Source: Bacteroidales bacterium (GTDB lineage Bacteria; Bacteroidota; Bacteroidia; Bacteroidales; VadinHA17). From it: DNA of 56,826 nucleotides. This document shows positions 25,140 to 33,724 of this stretch, piece by piece (position 1 is the first letter of the stretch; each line of letters starts with the position of its first letter). The position numbers were made by a program, and so were the translations under genes. The notes under the pieces are model-generated. The model did not search any database. It had not been told where the DNA came from and saw only the letters and a list, made by a program, of their open reading frames with translations. Location of the stretch: the NCBI GenBank assembly GCA_011620595.1, contig WOYX01000033.1, positions 1 through 56,826 of the forward strand. The letters are read 5' to 3'.

Positions 25140-27883
25140 CCCGGCCCTGCGTGGAGTTCGTAATTATAAAGATACGAGTCACCGTCAGTAGTCAGCAGGC
25201 TCCAGGTGCTTTTGTTCACCACCCTCCCGATATTGTAATATTCTCCCGCCTTCAGCGGAAAACCGCTGACAATGCTGCCGGTCCTGCTGAAGAGATGGAG
25301 CATCTCTCCTTCGGCGTCATAAACCCCGATCCTCCTGTCGCTGCTGCCGGTGGAGAAGATGACGGGGCCCCTGAAACTCCCTGATCCGAGATCATGTGAG
25401 CTGATTTCGCTGCCGTCGCTGCCGAAAATCCTCAGGCTGCCGCCGTCGAGAATTATGATGTCAGCCGTGCCGTCGCCGTTGAGATCTGTGAAATCGGCAC
25501 TGTGCGATGGTGAGAGGGTGCCAGTGCTCTGCCGGCTTACCGTTCCGTCAAACGAGAGTCGTACCACAGTGCCGCCCGGCGCCGTGAAGATCAGGGCATT
25601 GTCATCGCCGCCGGCAAGTCTTATGGCTGACCCTCCGGCCTTCCTGAGCGGTTCCTGGTGGGCAACGCGGATGTTGCCGGTACGGTCAAGTACATATATA
25701 TCCTGATCGTCGGCGGCAATCAGGTAATCCTTGCCCCTGACCCGGAAGAACCTCACAGGATCGGTAACCCTGCCGCGGGTGGTGAAGATGTTCCATCCCC
25801 TGACCGGTGATCCTGCACGGTCATAGATATAGATCTTCCTGTCCTCACCGGCTATGCAGAGACGGTAATCCTTGTTGCTTTCATAATCAAAGACGGCAAG
25901 CGTATTGGAGGCCGGGGAACGCATCTTAACCGGGTATTTGTCCACATAATTGCCGTTGCGGTCAATGAGGTGCAGGTAATCCTTGCCGGAAAAGAGTAAC
26001 TGGTTCTTACCGTTCCTGTAGTAGTCAATCATGAAAATATCCCCGGTGATCCTCTCCCTGACGGGTGCTTTCCACAGTATCTTGCCCGATGCGCTTATCA
26101 GGTAGATATTGTTCCTTTCATCCTGGATAAATATCTCTGTTGCTCCTGTATTGTGATTGGTGAAGAGGAAGGGTTTTACGGCTGCCGCTGCATCAAGTTT
26201 CACCCTCCAGAGCAGCTGCCGGCCGGAGGCGGCTTCACTGTCAGCCCCTGCTGCATCGGTTGCCACCCTGTCCGGAGCAGGCTGCCGGCGCTGGTCACGG
26301 CTGTCACGGTACCTTACTGAGAGGGCTGCATAGATCATCTTGTTGCTGGGTGTGAGACTCAGCCCGACACCTGCGATGCCTGCCAGCGAGTTTTCACCGA
26401 TTTCTGCCGCGGCCTCCGGTGTCAGGTAACTGCTGATCAGGTCCCTGAGTCCCTCACCTGAAGAATAGAAGATCCACGAGCTTTTAGTAGGCATGGTTCT
26501 TTCCATCTGCCTGAACTCCGGGTCATTGATCATGGTGTTTTCCCTGCCCGATTCCCTGAGGATGTTTGTGAGTGCTTCCGGAGAAGCTGAGAAGATCATG
26601 TATGACCTGTCAAAAGTCACCCATATGTCATCGCCTCCCCTGCCGCTTTCTCCCGAAAGTATGGAAGCCACGCCGGAGAAGGGCATTTTATACAGGACCC
26701 TCTCTTCGCCGTCGGCATCATCTGTCGCGGCTATGAAATGACTCTCCATCAGTCCCATGGCGCGGTATTTCCCGGTGAGTCTATTTCGCAGTACCTGCTC
26801 TGCCGACTGCCTGTCGGTCATCCTGAAGATCTTCACCTTCTCGCTGCTTCTTCCTGCAGGCACCGTGGCATTGGTAACCTCGGAACCGGTATACGGACTC
26901 AGTATCAGGGCCAGGTCACTGGCATTTACCGATGCAGCATCGGAGGCAGTCTCACCCTGAAGTGAAGCCCGTCTCATAACGGTGGTGTAACGCTCTGTTT
27001 TTGCAGGCAGCAGCTCATGCACCCCGCTGCCGGCGGGAGGCACCTCCCTGACCATGTCTGCCCCGGTGCCAGTGGCGGAGGTAGTAAGAAAGCCGCTGAT
27101 AAAGAGACCCTCCTCGGTGGCGCTGATATCACCCCCTGCGGCAATGGCTGCCGTGGTCACCCTGGTGATATTATCGGGAGGGATGAACGAGCGGAGAAAG
27201 GCGGGCAGGTTCCTGAACAGAATGAATATGTGGTCGGCATCCTTGCCTGAGGCCTGTACCACCGGAGACACCCCCTGCTGTTGCCTTATGTCGGTGCCGG
27301 CACCCTTGTTGTCGAGAGCTGCTGAGAGCAGTGCGGGAGAAGGCGTTGCGATCACAATGCCGGAGGTGAGGGCCAGATGTATCTCCTTCACACTGCTGCC
27401 CCTGCCATAGGTGACACTGTACCTTCTTGTGCCCCCCAGGTCCCTGGCATCGGTGACAGAAGCACCCGAGGCGCTGAGCAGGCTGCTGAGACGTCGCGGA
27501 GTGACAGCCGTGCCCGTACCTGCCACCGCCAGGGGCATGACAGTGCCCCTCTCTCCTGCATGAAACGAGATGATCACTCTCTTGTTGCTGAGCACCTCAC
27601 GCACCTCACGCCCGCCGGTGATACTGTCAATAGCGGAAGCGGCATCCAGCAGTGAAGCCGCCCATGAGAGCCCGGAAAGCCTGGTTATCATTCCTGCCGG
27701 ATCGGTGATCCCGGTGAGAAGCTCCGGGAAGTCACCAGTCTCCAGCACCATGAATGCGTCAGAGGGTACCGCCACCCAGGGATCAACAACAACCACCTGC
27801 TTGTCACGCCGAATAAAGTAAGCCGCCACAGCCAGCGCTGCGGCAAAAAGAACAACCAGTACTATCCCTGTTCTCCTGCGCAT
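25136..27883 (-). CDS. Large membrane-anchored protein with N-terminal DUF3352-like region and C-terminal beta-propeller
   Basis: 915 residues. One N-terminal hydrophobic helix (about 5-23, after MRRRTG), then a long extracytoplasmic part. Residues of about 30-560 resemble the DUF3352-type region (WVAVPSDAFMVLETGDFPELL, repeated TFDRSYMIFSASPEAL-like segments). From about 570 to the end there is a PQQ/WD-like propeller: LLWRVKLDAAAAVKPFLF, NIYLISASGKILWKAPV, YLHLIDRNGNYVDKYPVK, KIYIYDRAGSPVRGW, IYVLDRTGNIRVAHQ, TDLNGDGTADIIIL. No enzyme motif is evident. Function unknown; it is probably periplasmic or inner-membrane tethered. The DUF5723-like remnant directly follows it, suggesting an original two-gene unit. 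Confidence 0.7.
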   Translation of the reverse strand: MRRRTGIVLVVLFAAALAVAAYFIRRDKQVVVVDPWVAVPSDAFMVLETGDFPELLTGITDPAGMITRLSGLSWAASLLDAASAIDSITGGREVREVLSNKRVIISFHAGERGTVMPLAVAGTGTAVTPRRLSSLLSASGASVTDARDLGGTRRYSVTYGRGSSVKEIHLALTSGIVIATPSPALLSAALDNKGAGTDIRQQQGVSPVVQASGKDADHIFILFRNLPAFLRSFIPPDNITRVTTAAIAAGGDISATEEGLFISGFLTTSATGTGADMVREVPPAGSGVHELLPAKTERYTTVMRRASLQGETASDAASVNASDLALILSPYTGSEVTNATVPAGRSSEKVKIFRMTDRQSAEQVLRNRLTGKYRAMGLMESHFIAATDDADGEERVLYKMPFSGVASILSGESGRGGDDIWVTFDRSYMIFSASPEALTNILRESGRENTMINDPEFRQMERTMPTKSSWIFYSSGEGLRDLISSYLTPEAAAEIGENSLAGIAGVGLSLTPSNKMIYAALSVRYRDSRDQRRQPAPDRVATDAAGADSEAASGRQLLWRVKLDAAAAVKPFLFTNHNTGATEIFIQDERNNIYLISASGKILWKAPVRERITGDIFMIDYYRNGKNQLLFSGKDYLHLIDRNGNYVDKYPVKMRSPASNTLAVFDYESNKDYRLCIAGEDRKIYIYDRAGSPVRGWNIFTTRGRVTDPVRFFRVRGKDYLIAADDQDIYVLDRTGNIRVAHQEPLRKAGGSAIRLAGGDDNALIFTAPGGTVVRLSFDGTVSRQSTGTLSPSHSADFTDLNGDGTADIIILDGGSLRIFGSDGSEISSHDLGSGSFRGPVIFSTGSSDRRIGVYDAEGEMLHLFSRTGSIVSGFPLKAGEYYNIGRVVNKSTWSLLTTDGDSYLYNYELHAGPG

Positions 27884-27908
27884 TATTTCTCAGGTAATTA
27901 TCTGAACT

Positions 27909-27916
27909 CAAAAATA
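27909..27916 (-). promoter_or_regulatory. Bacteroidetes -7 box (TATTTTTG) for the 915-residue gene
   Basis: TATTTTTG on the minus strand, 25 bp before the ATG at 27883, matches TAnnTTTG. No matching -33 element is visible. On the plus strand a one-mismatch box (TTACTTTG, 27924-27931) points into the repeat block. Confidence 0.45.
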
Positions 27917-27980
27917 TAAAATATTACTTTGCTATTGCATATATTGCCGTAGCGATGTGGCAGGGGCTATCCCGGACCAT

Positions 27981-28240
27981 GTGGCGGAGAGGCAGAGCAA
28001 GGTGGCGGAGAGGCAGCAGTGTGCCGCATGCCGGGGGCAGAGCAAGGTGGCGGACGGGGCAGCAGTGTGCCGCATGCCGGGGACAGAGCAAGGTCGCGAA
28101 GGGGGCAGCAGTGTGCCGCATGCCGGGGACAGAGCAAGGTCGCGGAGGGGCAGAGCAAGGTGGCGGACGGGGCAGCCGGCACCGTGTGCCGGCAGGCAGG
28201 GCAGTTTGACGAGGGGCAGCCGGCACCGTGTGCCGGCAGG
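27981..28240. repeat. GC-rich tandem repeat block (21-bp and 45/46-bp units)
   Basis: This is the only long gene-free stretch (27884-28354). Two 21-bp units based on GTGGCGGAGAGGCAGAGCAAG start at 27981. Three 45/46-bp units, each starting CAGCAGTGTGCCGCATGCCG, follow at 28014-28059, 28060-28105 and 28106-28150. A partial unit (28151-28172) comes next, then two units starting CAGCCGGCACCGTGTGCCGG (28173 and 28217), each holding a perfect hairpin CCGGCAC-cgt-GTGCCGG. Several frames stay open across it in both directions only because stop codons are scarce in GC-rich repeats; none looks like a protein. Confidence 0.85.
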
Positions 28241-28354
28241 TTATGCCACGGCGTATTCCCGCACCTGCCGCAGGGTATGCTGAGAAACATAGCCTGACTG
28301 ACATTTTATGGAATACTTTTTGTGCATCATCTATCGCTTTTTAAATTTCTCGCA

Positions 28355-30760
28355 ATGAAGAAATATCTGTTCCTCCTTCTTTTTCTATTGCCCTTTGTGA
28401 ACCTTGTCGCTCAGACGGTGACTGTGCTTGACGCTGATGACGGCAAGCCGGTGGCTGATGTCGCAGTCTACAACGAATCAAAATCACAGTTCGGCTATAC
28501 CAATCATGCGGGGAAAGTAAGCCTGAAAGGATTCCCTGCCGGGAAACCGGTCTTCTTCCAGCATTTCTCGTATGAAAGGGTCTCCTTCACCCCGGAAGAG
28601 ATCAGACAGGCCGGTTGGGTAATCCGTCTTGAGGTAAAGACCTTTGAGGTCGAAGAGTTTATAGTCTCCGCCAACCGGTGGGAACAGAGATCCGATGAGG
28701 TGCCGAACCACATCAGCACCATACCCTTACCCACCGTCAGGATACACAACCCGCAGACCACCGCGGACCTGCTCACCCTCAGCGGCGATGTCTTCGTACA
28801 GAAGAGCCAGCTCGGCGGCGGCAGCCCGATGCTGAGAGGCTTCGCCACCAACAGGGTGCTCATTAACATCGACGGCGTAAGGATGAACAACGCCATCTAC
28901 AGGGAGGGCAACATCCAGAACGTGATCTCTCTTGACCCCAACGTAATAGAACGCACCGAGGTGATATTCGGCCCGGGAGCAACCATGTACGGCAGTGATG
29001 CCCTGGGGGGAGTGATGGACTTTCACACCAAGAGGGCACTCTTCTCCACCGGCGACTCGGTCCTTCACAGGGCGGAAGCCATGGCCCGTTACTCCACTGC
29101 CACCCGGGAACAGACATACCATGCCGACCTTAACGTGGGCGGACGGAGGGTGGCCTTCTTCACTTCAGCTTCGTGGTCTGACTTCGGCGACCTGATGATG
29201 GGTTCCCGGAAACATCCTGAATACCTGCGTAATATGTACCAGGAACGCACTGCCACCGGCGATACCGTGATTGTGAATGACGAACCCCGCCGGCAGACCG
29301 CATCAGGCTACACACAGCTCAATACCACCAACAAACTACGCTTCAAGGCGGGAAAGAACTTCGATGTGATCCTTGCAAATCACTATTCCCGCATATCCGA
29401 TGTGCCACGCTATGACAGGCTGATACAGATCAGGGATAATACCCTGAGGTATGGCGACTGGTACTACGGACCGCAGATATGGATGATGACCAGCTCGACG
29501 GTCAGCTACAAGAAACCGTCGGCACTCTTTGATCAGGCCAAGGTAACTGTGGCAAGACAGGATTACCGGGAGAGCCGCCACGACCGAAAGATCAACGGCA
29601 CTAGCCTGAACGAGCAGTTTGAGAAGGTAGGCATCTGGTCAGCAAACATCGATTTTGACAAGCTCAACGAAGAGAACAACAACCTGCTCTATTACGGAGC
29701 AGAGTATGTCAGAAACAATATAAAGAGCACCGCTGATGTAAAAGATATCATTACCGGTGTGACAGAGCCTGCCGGATCACGTTATCCGAACGGCCGGAAT
29801 ATCTATAACAGTTTCTCCCTCTACCTCGGCTACAAGTTCAACCTGAGCAGCAAGTTCACCGTCAATACCGGTGCCAGGTACAATTTTGTCTCACTCAGTT
29901 CGGAGATCGCCGACAACTCCTTCTACAATCTGCCCTTCACCTCCATCGAGACTGCCAACAATGCAGTCACCGGTGCTGCAGGGGCAGTATACAGGCCTGA
30001 CAGCCGCACCGAGCTGACCGCAAACCTCTCCACCGGCTTCCGGGCACCGAACCTTGATGACCTTGGGAAGGTATTCGAATCAGCCCCCGGTGTACTGGTG
30101 GTACCCAACCCTGACCTCAGGCCGGAGTATCTTTACAACATAGACCTCGGCGCCTCCAGGGAGATCGGGAAAATGCTGCGGGCAGATGCGTCGTTCTTCC
30201 TCTCATGGCTTGATAACGCCATGGTAAGACGCGACTTCCTCTTCAACGGTCAGCCGACCGTTGAATATATGGGCGAGGAGAGCCGGGTTCAGGCCATGGT
30301 CAACGCAGGATATGCCATTGTCTACGGCACACAGATTAAGGCAGAACTGAAACCTGCAAACTTCATCAGAATAAAGACAGCCCTGACCCTTACCGGCGGA
30401 CATGATAACGAGGATGAGCCCCTTCGCCATGTGCCGCCCATGTTCGGCACAACCCATTTAATTTTGGAGAGATCTTATTTCAAGGCGGACTTCTATGCCG
30501 CCTGGAACGGCAGGGTGACATACGACAGACTTGCACCCAGCGAGAAGGACAAGGCGTATCTCTATGCCACCGACGGGAATGGCAACCCCTGCTCACCGGG
30601 TTGGTTCACCCTGAACCTCAAGAGCTCCTACAACTTCAGCAACAGGGTTGACCTGACTGCCGGGGTGGAAAACCTCCTTGATCTAAGGTACAGGCCATAT
30701 TCATCCGGCATCGCTGCAGCAGGAAGAAACTTCATCTTCTCAGCCAGGGTGAAGTTCTGA
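28355..30760 (+). CDS. TonB-dependent outer-membrane receptor
   Basis: 801 residues from ATG 28355. A signal peptide (MKKYLFLLLFLLPFVNLVAQ) is followed by a carboxypeptidase-regulatory-like/CNA-B domain (VTVLDADDGKPVADVAVYNESK, about 20-110). Then comes the plug (TADLLTLSGDVFVQKSQLGGGSPMLRGFATNRVLINIDGVRMNNAIYREGNIQNVISLDPNVIERTEVIFGPGATMYGSDALGGVMDF split over 150-240) and a 22-strand-type barrel ending FIFSARVKF. The plug wording resembles haem/haemoglobin-type receptors. It is not a SusC, has no SusD partner, and no haem genes are near, so the ligand is open. The frame extends to 28322, but only 28355 gives a signal peptide. Confidence 0.92.
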   Translation: MKKYLFLLLFLLPFVNLVAQTVTVLDADDGKPVADVAVYNESKSQFGYTNHAGKVSLKGFPAGKPVFFQHFSYERVSFTPEEIRQAGWVIRLEVKTFEVEEFIVSANRWEQRSDEVPNHISTIPLPTVRIHNPQTTADLLTLSGDVFVQKSQLGGGSPMLRGFATNRVLINIDGVRMNNAIYREGNIQNVISLDPNVIERTEVIFGPGATMYGSDALGGVMDFHTKRALFSTGDSVLHRAEAMARYSTATREQTYHADLNVGGRRVAFFTSASWSDFGDLMMGSRKHPEYLRNMYQERTATGDTVIVNDEPRRQTASGYTQLNTTNKLRFKAGKNFDVILANHYSRISDVPRYDRLIQIRDNTLRYGDWYYGPQIWMMTSSTVSYKKPSALFDQAKVTVARQDYRESRHDRKINGTSLNEQFEKVGIWSANIDFDKLNEENNNLLYYGAEYVRNNIKSTADVKDIITGVTEPAGSRYPNGRNIYNSFSLYLGYKFNLSSKFTVNTGARYNFVSLSSEIADNSFYNLPFTSIETANNAVTGAAGAVYRPDSRTELTANLSTGFRAPNLDDLGKVFESAPGVLVVPNPDLRPEYLYNIDLGASREIGKMLRADASFFLSWLDNAMVRRDFLFNGQPTVEYMGEESRVQAMVNAGYAIVYGTQIKAELKPANFIRIKTALTLTGGHDNEDEPLRHVPPMFGTTHLILERSYFKADFYAAWNGRVTYDRLAPSEKDKAYLYATDGNGNPCSPGWFTLNLKSSYNFSNRVDLTAGVENLLDLRYRPYSSGIAAAGRNFIFSARVKF

Positions 30761-30786
30761 CGGCGAGGCCCGGAATCAGCCCGGAT

Positions 30787-30817
30787 TTTGCTTTTACAAT
30801 ATGTTTGACTAAATTTC
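30787..30817 (+). promoter_or_regulatory. Promoter region before the YghO-like gene
   Basis: TTTG at 30787-30790 and TAAATTTC at 30810-30817, 19 bp apart (one mismatch in the -7 box). A perfect -7 box, TATGTTTG (30800-30807), overlaps this but has no -33 at the right distance. Either would start transcription within about 30 bp of the ATG at 30843. Confidence 0.45.
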
Positions 30818-30842
30818 TGCCCTGTTCGAAACTTATGGGGTA

Positions 30843-32027
30843 ATGGTAAGCTCACTGCAGCTTGTTGAAGTAAAAAGTAAAAAGGATATCAGGGAATTCC
30901 ATGATCTGCCTGCAGGCATCAACAGTGGTGACAGTAACTGGATCAGGCCGCTGGTGAAAGACATAGAACAGGTTTTCAACCCCTCCTCAAACAAACTCTT
31001 CCGGCACGGTGACGCCATCAGGTGGCTGCTGAAGGATGCCTCAGGGAAAGCTGTCGGCAGGGTGGCGGCTTTTTACAGTAAAAAGATAGGCCACAAGGAT
31101 GAGGATCTTGTTGGAGGGATGGGCTTCTTTGAATGCATCAACGACAGGGAGGCGGCCCACATGCTGTTCGATGCCTGCCGCGACTGGCTGGCCGGGAACG
31201 GTATGACGGTCATGGAGGGTCCTGAGAACTTCGGTGAGCGCGATCGCTGGTGGGGACTGCTGGTCGACGGCTTTCTGCCGCCAAACTACTGCATGCCCTA
31301 CAACCCGCCGTACTACCGGGAGCTCTTCGAATCATACGGTTTCAGAAACTACTTTGAGCAATACACCTATCATATACCTATAGATGACAGCCGCCTCAGC
31401 AACGTCATCAGGGAGAAGGCCGAAAGGATATTCAGCAATCCTGACTACACCTTCAGGTATATGACCCGTGGCGAGATGCGTGATATAGCCCGTAACTTCA
31501 TGATCGTCCACAACAAGGGATGGGCCTGCTTCCCCGGGGTCAAGACCATCAGTGAAGGCCATGCCAGGCTGATGCTCAAGAGTATAAAACCAGTGCTCGA
31601 TGAAAAGCTGCTCTGGTTCGGGTTCTACCGCGACGAGCCCGTCTGCTTCTTCCTGATGCTCCCCGAGATAAACCAGATAGTAAGGCATCTCAACGGCAAG
31701 CTTAACCATATTGGCAGGCTGAAATTCCTGTGGTATCGTTACATCCGGAAGGAGCTTGATAAAGCTTTCGGGTTGATATTCGGAATCGTCCCCGAACATC
31801 AGCGCAAGGGCGTGGAGGGAGCTCTCATCATGTCATTTGCCAGGCTGGCAATGTCCAAAGGTTTTCCGTACAGGGAACTGGAACTGAACTGGATCGGCGA
31901 CTTTAACCCGTCAATGATGCATCTCGCTGACCAGATAGGGGCCACGGTGATCAAGACACACATCACCTACCGCTATCTCTTTGACAGGAATGCTCCCTTT
32001 GAGAGGGCCCCGGTGGTGAACGTCTGA
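30843..32027 (+). CDS. GNAT-fold acyltransferase-like protein (YghO-like)
   Basis: 394 residues, cytoplasmic. The start pattern (VEVKSKKDIREFHDLPAGINSGDSNWIRPL) and the GRVAAFYSKKIG and MEGPENFGERDRWWGLLVDGF segments resemble E. coli YghO-type proteins, which contain a GNAT acyltransferase fold. A second GNAT-like unit is visible around LLWFGFYRDEPVCFFLMLPEIN and FGIVPEHQRKGVEGALIM; the latter looks like the acyl-CoA-binding loop (Q/RxxGxG/A), here QRKGVEGA. Substrate unknown. Single gene, convergent with trpS. Confidence 0.65.
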   Translation: MVSSLQLVEVKSKKDIREFHDLPAGINSGDSNWIRPLVKDIEQVFNPSSNKLFRHGDAIRWLLKDASGKAVGRVAAFYSKKIGHKDEDLVGGMGFFECINDREAAHMLFDACRDWLAGNGMTVMEGPENFGERDRWWGLLVDGFLPPNYCMPYNPPYYRELFESYGFRNYFEQYTYHIPIDDSRLSNVIREKAERIFSNPDYTFRYMTRGEMRDIARNFMIVHNKGWACFPGVKTISEGHARLMLKSIKPVLDEKLLWFGFYRDEPVCFFLMLPEINQIVRHLNGKLNHIGRLKFLWYRYIRKELDKAFGLIFGIVPEHQRKGVEGALIMSFARLAMSKGFPYRELELNWIGDFNPSMMHLADQIGATVIKTHITYRYLFDRNAPFERAPVVNV

Positions 32028-32129
32028 ACGCCGGCAGCTGTCATGAGAACAGGCAGCCGGTGATCAACCGGTAAACTGCGGCAATCAGAGAATATGTTGT
32101 CTGTGATCAGACCTTCCCTGCCATGACTG

Positions 32130-33119
32130 TCAGAAGGGCCTGTAGCCTATTATCTCCCTCACCGCACTGATGGTAGCGCGCGCGCTGGCCCTGGCCTTTT
32201 CTGCTCCGGCAGCCACCACCTTCCTCAGATAGTCCGGGTCATTGAGTATCTCATTGATGCGTACCCTGATGGGCTCGGTGACCCTGATCACATCCTCGGC
32301 CAGCTGCTTCTTCATGTCACCGTACCTTATCTCGCATGAGGCATGCTTCTCGCGAAAATATTCCACCGTTGAGGGATCGGAGACCACCTCCATGATGGTG
32401 AACAGGTTTCTCACCGGCTCTGATGGCTCCGAGCCCGGTTTCTCAGGCCCTGTATCAGTCACGGCCCTCATCACCTTCTTACGTATCTCCGCGGGGGTGT
32501 CTGCAAGGAAGATGCCGTTGCCTTCGCTCTTGCCCATCTTGCCCGTACCGTCGAGTCCCGGTATCTTGATCAGCTGCTTCCCGAAATTGTATGCATCGGG
32601 CTCAGGGAAAAAGTCAACACCGTACATGGTGTTGAACCTCCGGGCAAAACGTCGGGTCATCTCCAGGTGCTGCTCCTGGTCCTTACCAACCGGCACCTTG
32701 TGCGCCCTGTGAATAATGATGTCGGCAGCCATAAGCACGGGATAGGTCAGCAGCCCGGCGTTGATGTTGTCAGGATGCTGCCGTATCTTTTCCTTGAACG
32801 ATGTGGTGCGCTCCAGCTCACCCACATAGGCATTCATGTTCAGCAGAAGATAGAGCTCGGCCACCTCCGGCACATCACTCTGTACATAAACCGTAGCCTT
32901 CTCCGGGTCAATGCCGGCAGCAAGGTACTCGGCCAGCACCTGCCGTATGTTACCATGGATATCGTCAGGATGAGGGTGCGTGGTGAGCGAATGATAATCT
33001 GCCACGAAGAAAAAACAGGAATTCTCATCCTGCATCCTGAGAAAATTCTTCAGTGCCCCGAAATAGTTTCCAAGGTGCAGGTTACCCGTCGGCCTGATGC
33101 CGCTTACTACCGTATCCAT
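32130..33119 (-). CDS. trpS: Tryptophan--tRNA ligase
   Basis: 329 residues from ATG 33119 (the TTG one codon upstream is less likely). Class I aminoacyl-tRNA synthetase charging tRNA-Trp. The HIGH motif appears as PTGNLHLGNYFGAL near residue 10, the KMSKS as GKMGKSEGN around residue 195, and the Trp-specific VPVGKDQEQHLEMTR is present. Convergent with the YghO-like gene and divergent from rbfA. Confidence 0.97.
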   Translation of the reverse strand: MDTVVSGIRPTGNLHLGNYFGALKNFLRMQDENSCFFFVADYHSLTTHPHPDDIHGNIRQVLAEYLAAGIDPEKATVYVQSDVPEVAELYLLLNMNAYVGELERTTSFKEKIRQHPDNINAGLLTYPVLMAADIIIHRAHKVPVGKDQEQHLEMTRRFARRFNTMYGVDFFPEPDAYNFGKQLIKIPGLDGTGKMGKSEGNGIFLADTPAEIRKKVMRAVTDTGPEKPGSEPSEPVRNLFTIMEVVSDPSTVEYFREKHASCEIRYGDMKKQLAEDVIRVTEPIRVRINEILNDPDYLRKVVAAGAEKARASARATISAVREIIGYRPF

Positions 33120-33141
33120 CAAAAATTCGTTTTTTGCATCA

Positions 33142-33149
33142 CAAAAATA
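33142..33149 (-). promoter_or_regulatory. Bacteroidetes -7 box (TATTTTTG) for trpS
   Basis: TATTTTTG on the minus strand, 22 bp before the trpS ATG, matches TAnnTTTG. No -33 element at the expected spacing. Confidence 0.5.
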
Positions 33150-33346
33150 GGGATAAATAACGAATCTGCTCCCCCCTCAGACTACAAAGAGGCTGCCGCC
33201 TCCCGGCATACATGCCCCGCCCTGCTGCCCGTGGCAGCCGTGGCCCCGGCATGTCACCTTCCGCATCTGAGAGCACCGCCATGGTTTCTGCCGGCTGCCT
33301 TCGCCGGCCCGGAGCGAACATATCCTGTTTTCCCCGCCACTGCAAC

Positions 33347-33362
33347 TATTTTTGTATTTTTG
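33347..33362 (+). promoter_or_regulatory. Tandem -7 boxes (TATTTTTG twice) before rbfA
   Basis: Two adjacent copies of TATTTTTG (33347-33354 and 33355-33362) both match TAnnTTTG, 18-34 bp before the rbfA ATG. The upstream region has only a TTTT stretch at about the right place for a -33 element. The copies may give two start sites. Confidence 0.5.
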
Positions 33363-33380
33363 CCGGGTAAATCAACTGAA

Positions 33381-33719
33381 ATGGAATCAACAAGGCAGAA
33401 GAAGGTTGCACGACTGATACAGAAGGAGCTGGCGGAGATTATCCTGCATCATGCCGCAGAGCTGGCTCCCGGAAAGATGATCTCCGTAACCACCGTGCGT
33501 GTCAGTCCTGATCTCGCCCTGGCAAAAACCTGGGTCAGCATCTTCCCCTCTGATAAGGCTGAGGAGACCATGGCAGTGCTGCATGCCGGTGTACCGAAGA
33601 TCAGGTACGAGCTCGGCCGCAAGGTTCGCAACCAGCTGCGCATCGTACCGGAGATAGCATTCTTCCTTGACGACAGTAACGACTACATCGACAACATTAC
33701 CAACCTTCTCAAGGAATAG
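33381..33719 (+). CDS. rbfA: Ribosome-binding factor A
   Basis: 112 residues from ATG 33381. A small KH-fold protein that helps 16S rRNA 5'-end maturation and 30S assembly. It shows RQKKVARLIQKELAEII at the start, MISVTTVRVSPDLALAKTWVSIF in the middle, and LRIVPEIAFFLDDSNDYIDNITNLL at the end, the family signature. The frame is open upstream to 32667 but that part is antisense to trpS. It heads a seven-gene same-strand run; the methyltransferase gene starts 6 bp later. Confidence 0.95.
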   Translation: MESTRQKKVARLIQKELAEIILHHAAELAPGKMISVTTVRVSPDLALAKTWVSIFPSDKAEETMAVLHAGVPKIRYELGRKVRNQLRIVPEIAFFLDDSNDYIDNITNLLKE

Positions 33720-33724
33720 GGCTG

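Noticed and set aside
28014-28150. Possible CRISPR array
   Set aside because: The 45/46-bp units are directly adjacent with no variable spacers, and no cas gene is in the window.
27924-28304. Several overlapping open frames of 84-126 codons in the repeat block
   Set aside because: All are repetitive, rich in Arg, Pro, Cys, Gly and Ala, open in both directions, and have no family pattern. They reflect the scarcity of stop codons in GC-rich tandem repeats.
32667-33380. A 238-residue N-terminal extension of RbfA
   Set aside because: It is antisense to trpS and unlike anything in the RbfA family; the ATG at 33381 gives the standard protein.
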